Source: Taudactylus pleione (lineage: Eukaryota; Chordata; Amphibia; Anura; Myobatrachidae). From it: 64,000 nucleotides of DNA. The notes beneath the pieces were generated by a model that had not been told where the DNA came from, made no database searches, and saw nothing but the letters and a program-made list of their open reading frames with translations. Below, in pieces: positions 57,401 to 64,000 of the stretch; position 1 is the stretch's first letter; each line of letters begins with the position of its first letter. The stretch is taken from contig JAUIMM010000583.1 in the NCBI GenBank assembly GCA_031769625.1, forward strand, positions 1,211,501-1,275,500. Direction: 5' to 3'. A program made the position numbers and the translations under genes.

Positions 57401-59365
57401 CATCTATTACACCGTATACAGACATAGGACACTACACCCCCAACATGACCTGACCGCTGTACATGACCATAATACACATCTATTACACTGTATACAGACA
57501 TAGGACACTACACCCCCAACATGTCCTGACCACTGTACATGATCATAATACACATCTATTACACTGTATACAGACATAGGACACTACACCCCCAACATGT
57601 CCTGACCGCTGTACATGACCATAATACACATCTATTACACTGTATACAGACATAGGACACTACACCCCCAACATAACCTGACCGCTGTACATGATCATAA
57701 TACACATCTATTACACTGTATACAGACATAGGACACTACACCCCCAACATGACCTGACCACTGTACATGATCATAATACACATCTATTACACTGTATACA
57801 GACATAGGACACTACACCCCAACATGTCCTGACTGCTGTACATGTCCATAATACATCTATTCCACTGTATACAGTCATAGGGCACTATACCCCCAACATG
57901 TCCTGACCACTGTACATGATCATAATACACATCTATTACACTGTATACAGACATAGGACACTACACCCCTAACATGACCTGTCCACTGTACATGACCATA
58001 ATACACATCTATTACACTATATACAGACATAGGATACTACACCCCCAACATTTCCTGACCGCTGTACATGACCATAATACACATCTATTACACTCTATAC
58101 AGAGATAGGGCTATACACCCCAAACATGACCTGACCACTGTACATGACCATAATACACATCTATTACACTATATACAGACATAGGACACTACACCCCCAA
58201 CATGTCCTGACCGCTGTACATGATCATAATACACATCTATTACACTGTATACAGACATAGGACACTACACCCCCAACATGTCCTGACCGCTGTACACATC
58301 TATTACACTGTATACAGACATAGGACACTACACCCCCAACATGTCCTGACCACTGTACACATCTATTACACTGTATACAGACATAGGACACTACACCCCC
58401 AACATGTCCTGACCGCTGTACATGATCATAATACACATCTATTACACTGTATACAGACATAGGACACTACACCCCCAACATGTCCTGACCACTGTACATG
58501 ATCATAATACACATCTATTACACTGTATACAGACATAGGACATTACACCCCCAATATGTCCTGACCGCTGTACATGATCATAATACACATCTATTACACT
58601 GTATACAGACATAGGACACTACACCCCCAACATGTCCTGACCGCTGTACATGATCATAATACACATCTATTACACTGTATACAGACATAGGACACTACAC
58701 CCCCAACATGTCCTGACCACTGTACATGATCATAATACACATCTATTACACTGTATACAGACATAGGACACTACACCCCAACATGTCTTGACCACTGTAC
58801 ACATCTATTACACTGTATACAGACATAGGACACTACATCCCCAACATAACCTGACCGCTGTACATGATCATAATACACATCTATTACACTGTATACAGAC
58901 ATAGGACACTACACCCCCAACATGACCTGACCACTGTACATGATCATAATACACATCTATTACACTGTATACAGACATAGGACACTACACCCCCAACATG
59001 TCCTGACCGCTGTACACATCTATTACACTGTATACAGACATAGGACACTACACCCCCAACATGTCCTGACCACTGTACACATCTATTACACTGTATACAG
59101 ACATAGGACACTACACCCCCAACATGACCTGACCGCTGTACATGATCATAATACACATCTATTACACTGTATACAGACATAGGACACTACACCTCCAACG
59201 TGTCCTGACCACTGTACATGACCATAATACACATCTATTACACTGTATACAGACATAGGGCACTACACCCCCAACATGTCCTGACCACTGTACATGACCA
59301 TAATACACATCTATTACACTGTATACAGACATAGGACACTACACCCCCAACTTGTCCTGACCACT
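54402..59365. repeat. 76-bp satellite array, about 66 units, with higher-order repeats
   Basis: Units contain CCTGACCACTGTACATGACC, ATAATACACATCTATTACAC, TGTATACAGACATAGGACAC and TACACCCCCAACATGT. The period is 76 bp (GACATAGG at 54445 and 54521). Some units lack ATGATCATAAT and are 63 bp. Blocks repeat at larger scale: the variant CACCATATACAGAC recurs about 892 bp apart (54587 and 55479), a block with a short unit recurs 1127 bp apart (55961 and 57088), and 58220-58462 recurs 720 bp later at 58940-59182. Frames in the array are by-products. Unit decay increases near 57820-58130. Confidence 0.97.
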
Positions 59366-59442
59366 GTATATACGTTAATACTTTTCTGTTACTTATTAAA
59401 TGTTTAAGAACAAATTCTTTTAAACTGTCCTGAAAAAAAAAT

Positions 59443-59886
59443 ACAGGTTGAGTCTCCCATATCCAAATATTCCGAAATATGAAATATTCCGCATTACGGA
59501 ATAATTTTGGCATGACTGAGATAATAAAACCTTTGATTTTTGATGGTTCAATGTACACAAACTTTGTCTAAGGCACAAATTATTAAAAATATGGTATAAA
59601 ATTACCTTCAGGCTGTGTGTATAGGGTGTAAATGAAACGTAAATTTATTTCATGTATGTACACAAACTTTGCTTGAGCCACAAAATTATTGAAAATATTG
59701 TATAAAATGACCTGCAGGCTTTGTGTATAAGGTGCATATAACACATATATGCATTCTGTGTGTATATTGGGGTCCCATTCCCAAGATATTTCATTATGAT
59801 ATGCAATTATTCCAAAATACGGAATATTCCGTTATCCAAAATACCCCTGGTCCCAAGCATTTTGGAAATGGGAGACTCAACCTGTA
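59443..59886. mobile_element. MITE with ACAGGTTGAGTCTCCCAT ends
   Basis: ACAGGTTGAGTCTCCCATAT at the left pairs with GGGAGACTCAACCTGT at the right. Next to each end are TTCCGAAATATG-like and GGAATATTCCG motifs. The interior has a repeated ACACAAACTTTG segment. This short DNA-transposon type is widespread in vertebrates, and I do not assign its superfamily. Confidence 0.85.
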
Positions 59887-60861
59887 ACATGTTCTGTAAT
59901 AATTCAGCAAGATCATGAAAAAATGTTCCCCAATACAAGCCCTTCAGAGCAGGCGACTGACCGTATAATGATTAGATTACCTGTGTACTTGTCCTCGCGC
60001 TCAGTATAATGTAGCAGACCAAGTATATGTGCTCTATATCAGGAGCTGTGATCACCAGCGCAGGAGACAGTATATGATTAATATCAGGGAGTTTGCAGCT
60101 TCCATTGCAGACAGGACAGGTAAATGTGGGCGAGTTATCTGACCCTTCGAGCTGTCGCACGATGCATAGCAGTCACAGACATTGGGTGAGAAAAGCCGAG
60201 TCTTTGTGTCCACTTAAAGTGCATCTCAGGCCCTGCAGAAATAACTTCACATATTGTATTGTAGTAGAGTGTCAGCTCTGTGGTCATGACTTTTCTTGGC
60301 TGCCAAAATTTATTGGTTGTTTCTAAATCCAAATCTGATGTTGCTCACGGCATGCTGCCATATTTCTGCAATACTCCATCCCGCATACTCCTCAATGTAA
60401 TTTAAATACATTTCAGCTGTCATTTTATTTGCTCACTTTCAGCAGCTGTTACTAAAATAAATGAGAACATTTTATAGTTTTTTATTTTTTTTGTAGTTAG
60501 ATTGTTCTGATAATGTCTGTCACTCGGAGTGTTACTTTGGGCTAGGTCACTCTGTAAACTAAATTGTAATGATAATGAAAGTATTAACCTTTTAATAACT
60601 AAAATTCTGACAATCTAGTCATTCCATTTTAAAATTGAAACACAAAGTGACTAAAATGAAATTTAAAATCTTTGTCGAAATGAATTTGTATAACACATTC
60701 GCACTCAGCCTACGGAGCCGAGATTACTAAACACATACTCTACTTCAAGGTATACTGACTTCAAGTTCTCAGGGGAGTTTTAGAGAAGTTCTTCAGTAAA
60801 TCCATTACAGTATCATTACACTGTTTGCAAAGTTATAACGAAAACATGGTCCACTGACTAA
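59887..60861. other. Intron sequence, nothing recognised
   Basis: AT-rich from 60400 on. No exon or repeat ends. Confidence 0.3.
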
Positions 60862-61180
60862 AGGTGCGTATCCACTTATGGATATGCAAACGACAGCACG
60901 ATTACGACATTGCTGTCGTGCTCTCGTTTGTATAGTTAGTGATGTGCCTAGACTGAACGTTCACTCCCGGCACAACCCTCATCCCCGCGCATGCAGAACC
61001 TGACGAAATCGTCAGGTTGACCAGCATGTACGGGCGATGTCAGAAGCGACCAGTGGGCACGTGCATCGCTGCTCGCTTCCGACCAAAACATGCCCGATGC
61101 ATGCGGGATTTGCAAGCGATTGCACGATAGCGATTTATCCAAGCGATTGCACGATAACTTCATTAAGTGGATACCCCCCT
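60862..61180. mobile_element. MITE with AGGTGCGTATCCACTT ends, first of a tandem pair
   Basis: Starts AGGTGCGTATCCACTTATGG and ends TAAGTGGATACCCCCCT. TAA at 60859-60861 and 61181-61183. The central hairpin GAACCTGACGA/TCGTCAGGTT matches that in 29695-29978. Confidence 0.85.
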
Positions 61181-61183
61181 TAA

Positions 61184-61520
61184 AGGTGCGTATCCACTTG
61201 CCGATGGGGTTACGACAGTACGATTACAACATTGTAATCCTACAGCGGTTCCTCATCCCCTGTTGTGCCTACAATGAACGATCAGTCGCTCAGTGCAGGC
61301 ACCCTCCCTCATCCCTGAACATGGCCAATCTGTCGTTATCGGCTGATTGACCGGCATGCGCAGCTGATAACTGATGTCGGAAACGACCAGCGGGACTGTA
61401 CATCGCTGGTCGTTTCCGACATTATACTGGCCGATTTATGCACTATTAATGAGCGATTGGATGATTACCATGTCGTAATCGTTGAATCACTCTGTTTAAT
61501 CTGCAAGTGGATATGCGGCT
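61184..61520. mobile_element. MITE with AGGTGCGTATCCACTT ends, second of a tandem pair
   Basis: Starts AGGTGCGTATCCACTTGCC directly after the TAA of its neighbour and ends CAAGTGGATATGCGGCT. The right-hand target reads GAA instead of TAA. The core palindrome is GTCGGAAACGACCAGCG/CGCTGGTCGTTTCCGAC. Confidence 0.85.
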
Positions 61521-61529
61521 GAAAAGTGA

Positions 61530-61645
61530 GCAAAAAAAAGAGACTTAGATGTCACTTTAAAATAGGGACACCCCAAAAAATGAATTAAAAATTTGGGGTG
61601 GAAAAAAAAAAGTGGAAACGGTTTAAAAATAGGGAAATCTTTTTT
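61530..61645 (-). mobile_element. Fragment of the MITE family seen at 15929-16760
   Basis: GGGACACCCCAAAAAATGAA, TTTGGGGTGG and AAAAATAGGG are the complement of the segment at about 16398-16480. The fragment stops just before the LINE sequence. Confidence 0.6.
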
Positions 61646-61817
61646 TTTTTTTATTTACAGTTTTGTTTTCTTTTGTGTTTCTTCTTTTTTGTTTTACTTT
61701 TATTTTGAGTGCCATTGTTCACATTACTATGTTTTCGCTAGATACTCTGGGTATTCACGTCGAATTTGATGTCCTCTTTTATGTAACATAGATCATGGTT
61801 CAATTTTTTTTCCTTTA

Positions 61818-64000
61818 AATGTTCACGGATTGAACTCCACTAATAAACCTAGGCTAGCATTGTCCACCTTCCATAGACACAGAGCTAAAGTTGTAGAATT
61901 ACAAGAGACCCATTTTTCGTCTGTAGCCCCGCAGTTTTTGAGAGCATAGTATACAACATATCTCGCATCTAACAGCCCACTTAATATCGCCACGCCATTC
62001 CTTTTATTTCATAATTCAGTGTCCTTCGCTCTAACTAATAAGGTGGAAGACAAGAATGGCCGCTATTTGATATTAGTAGGCCACTTGGATGGTAAAGAGG
62101 TTACATTAGTCTCTCTTTACACCCCTAATACACTCCAAATTCCATTTCTTAGACGACTGTTTGAAGCTGTCCACCAGATCAGATGTGGTCACACGATTAT
62201 AATGGGTGATTTTAATTTAGTCCCTGATATTCGGTTAGATAAGTCATCATCTCACGCTTCTGGAGCAAGTGGCGGTAACACTGATACATCTGCTTTACTG
62301 CGGAAGCTCATGGCAGAATTCGACTTGTGGCGGGTTTGTTCTCCTTCTGTGAAAGACTATACGTTTTCTCACATGTACACAATACATACTCTCGTGTTGA
62401 TCTGATTTTACTAGATAAACATTCGCTCCAACACACTCGCCAATCTAAAATCATTCCTATATTCTGGTCCGACCATGCTTCGGTAACCTGGAAGTGGGAT
62501 GGTCACAACACTAGAATTCCACCTAGACCATGGCGACTACCCAAGCATTTACTATCTTCCCCAGAAGCAGACGCCTTGGAATCGTATTTGGCAACTAATG
62601 ACCCACAAGACACTTCCATCCCAACATACTGGTGCGCCCTCAAAGCTGTTCTTCTTGTAGTGGCCATTCAAACAAGTTCTCGACTTAAGAGACCAGATTT
62701 GCTCAGTCAATCTGAACTAGAATTGCGCTAAGCACAGGTTGAATCCTTAAACAGAGCCCGTCCTTCTCGTCTCCTTTAAAATAGAACTGGTTTCTATTCG
62801 TAACCAACTTCAGAAGCTGTTCTTGGCTCGAATGAAATACGCTCTAGCTAAACTTCAGCAGAAGTTCTCTAAGTCAGGGAATAAGGCAGGAAAGTTCCTA
62901 GCACGTAAATTGCGTAAACGTCAGACCAGAAAGAGGATTGATTATCTAATCACACCCAATAATAAGAAATTACTTAATCCCGCTGAGATCGCTAACGCCT
63001 TTCCTGAATACTACGCTGGACTCTACAATCTTCATACCGACAGTACTACAACACAGCCGTCTGGTGCCTCTTTCTTCTTCTGTACAAGACATTTCTTTCC
63101 CTCAGTTAGAAGAGGAGGCTCTAGCCGCTTTATACGCTCCTTGGACTGAACAGGAAACTCTGACAGTTATTAAGGCATTGCCCACGGGGAAGTCCCCTGG
63201 TCTGGACGGGTTTACTAATCCATTCTATAAACACTGTGCGAATTCTATCTCCCCCATATTTACTACTTTATTTCATTTTGCTTCGGGTCAGGGCAGCTTT
63301 CCACCAGCGATGCTGGAAGCTCAAATTATTACGCTACCTAAACCAAGAAAACCTCCTCATTCCTGCCCGAATTTCCACCCAATAGCCCTACTCAACTCCG
63401 ATATTAAAATTTATGCCAAAATGTTAGCCACACGTTTGACCCCTTTTAATTCGTCATATGATACATCCGGACCAGGTGGGCATCGTTGGCGGCAGACAAG
63501 CATCGGACAACACACGCAGAGTCTTTGATTTGGCAGAGCTGATGTTGAGGCTGCGCAAGGCGTTCATTCTTCTTTCCCTAGTCGCTGAGAAGACGTTTGA
63601 TCGCCTGCATTGGCGGTTTCTCTATGAATCATTAACGCATTTTGGTTTTCAGGGCGCTATATTGCAGTCTATTAAGGCGCTTTACAGCAACCCCACAGCT
63701 AGGGTCTATAGCAATGGTTTTTTATCATCCCCCGTTTAACATTCGGAATGGTACAAGACAGGGTTGCCCCCTGTCTCCACTGATGTACATACTAGCTTTC
63801 GAACCATTAGCATCAGCAATGAGAAATTCTCCATCATTTCCTGGGGTGAAAGTTGGCTCGACTTCCCACAAATGAAGTCTGTTTGCAGACGATATTCTTT
63901 TGTTTGTAACCAGCCCGGCTTCTTCATTGCCCACCCTCCATGGATTACTAGACCAATATAGTGCAGCTTTTCTATATCGGCTTAACACCACCAAGACCGA
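61818..64000 (+). mobile_element. L1-type LINE, decayed, continues past the right edge
   Basis: The + strand encodes the endonuclease and the first half of the reverse transcriptase of an L1/Tx1-clade ORF2 protein in several frames. The recognisable part begins at NVHGLNS, the usual start of the endonuclease. No ORF1 is visible upstream, only T-rich sequence and a MITE fragment, so this copy is probably 5' truncated. The 3' half lies outside the window. Confidence 0.9.
61818..64000 (+). pseudogene. LINE ORF2 (endonuclease-reverse transcriptase) pseudogene
   Basis: Endonuclease blocks: NVHGLNS (61818), LQETHF (about 61899, with a catalytic glutamate), VSLYTPN, IIMGDFNLVPD (about 62197) and, in another frame, SRVDLILLDKHSL and IIPIFWSDHASV. 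Reverse transcriptase blocks: LPTGKSPGLDGF (about 63178), NFHPIALLNSDIKIYAKMLA, HPDQVGIVGGRQASDNTRR, SLVAEKTFDRLHW, RNGTRQGCPLSPLMY and LFADDILLFV (63879-63908). At least four frameshifts separate these. In motif A the first catalytic aspartate is replaced by valine (GTC at 63581-63583, where the family has D in SLDAEKAFDR). The FADD motif is kept. Confidence 0.9.

Noticed and set aside
54402..59365. CRISPR-like array
   Set aside because: Units are contiguous with no unique spacers, and the context is vertebrate nuclear DNA. It is a satellite.
54402..59365. p53-type half site (CAACATGTCC) in each satellite unit
   Set aside because: One base off the RRRCWWGYYY half site and with no paired half site. 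Such matches are common by chance, and repetition comes from the array itself.
47833..64000. Next UNC13B exon (FEIS.LDLGL)
   Set aside because: No matching frame with splice sites was found. It probably lies right of the window.

Overview
This is vertebrate nuclear DNA. It is intron-rich, crowded with repeats, and has no bacterial-style gene packing. The repeat mix is Tc1/mariner, Harbinger-like and hAT-like MITEs, a Penelope-like element, an L1-type LINE, a probable LTR, many minisatellites and a 5 kb satellite array. That mix, with very long introns, best fits an amphibian, probably a frog. The species cannot be read from the sequence, and a lobe-finned or other large-genome fish is not excluded.

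The only host gene I can support is on the + strand. Two short exons at 36754-36783 and 47733-47832 join in frame and encode the start of the N-terminal C2A domain of a Munc13 protein. They match UNC13B better than UNC13A. UNC13 proteins prime synaptic vesicles, and this C2A domain pairs with RIM or with itself. The 10.9 kb between the exons is an intron. The rest of the window is probably also intron of this gene, or its 5' flank on the left. I could not find the first coding exon or the exon that follows.

Layout. 1-8.8 kb: a Tc1 relic holding a hAT-like element that itself holds a Harbinger-like MITE (970-3718), a MITE (4335-4576) and a stack of three palindromic MITEs inside another MITE (5607-6690). 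8.8-16.8 kb: dispersed repeats and large MITEs. 16.9-30.8 kb: five minisatellite blocks with units of 66, 111, 40/42, about 55 and 34 bp, plus more MITEs. 32-36.3 kb: MITEs and two members of a G-rich, TTAGGG-containing transposon family. 36.7-47.9 kb: the two UNC13B exons, with two Tc1 elements and a Penelope-like relic between them. 47.9-49.7 kb: a probable LTR. 54.4-59.4 kb: a 76-bp satellite array with higher-order structure. 59.4-61.6 kb: MITEs. 61.8-64 kb: a decayed L1-type LINE that runs off the right edge.

Apart from the two exons, every long open frame I examined is either a decayed transposon protein or a by-product of a tandem repeat. The most unusual item is a dispersed family of at least seven copies with a GGTTAGGGTTAGGCACC-type core. 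Two copies are flanked by exact 9-bp repeats, one by a 9-11-bp repeat and one by an imperfect 9-bp repeat, which suggests Mutator-like or hAT-like mobility.
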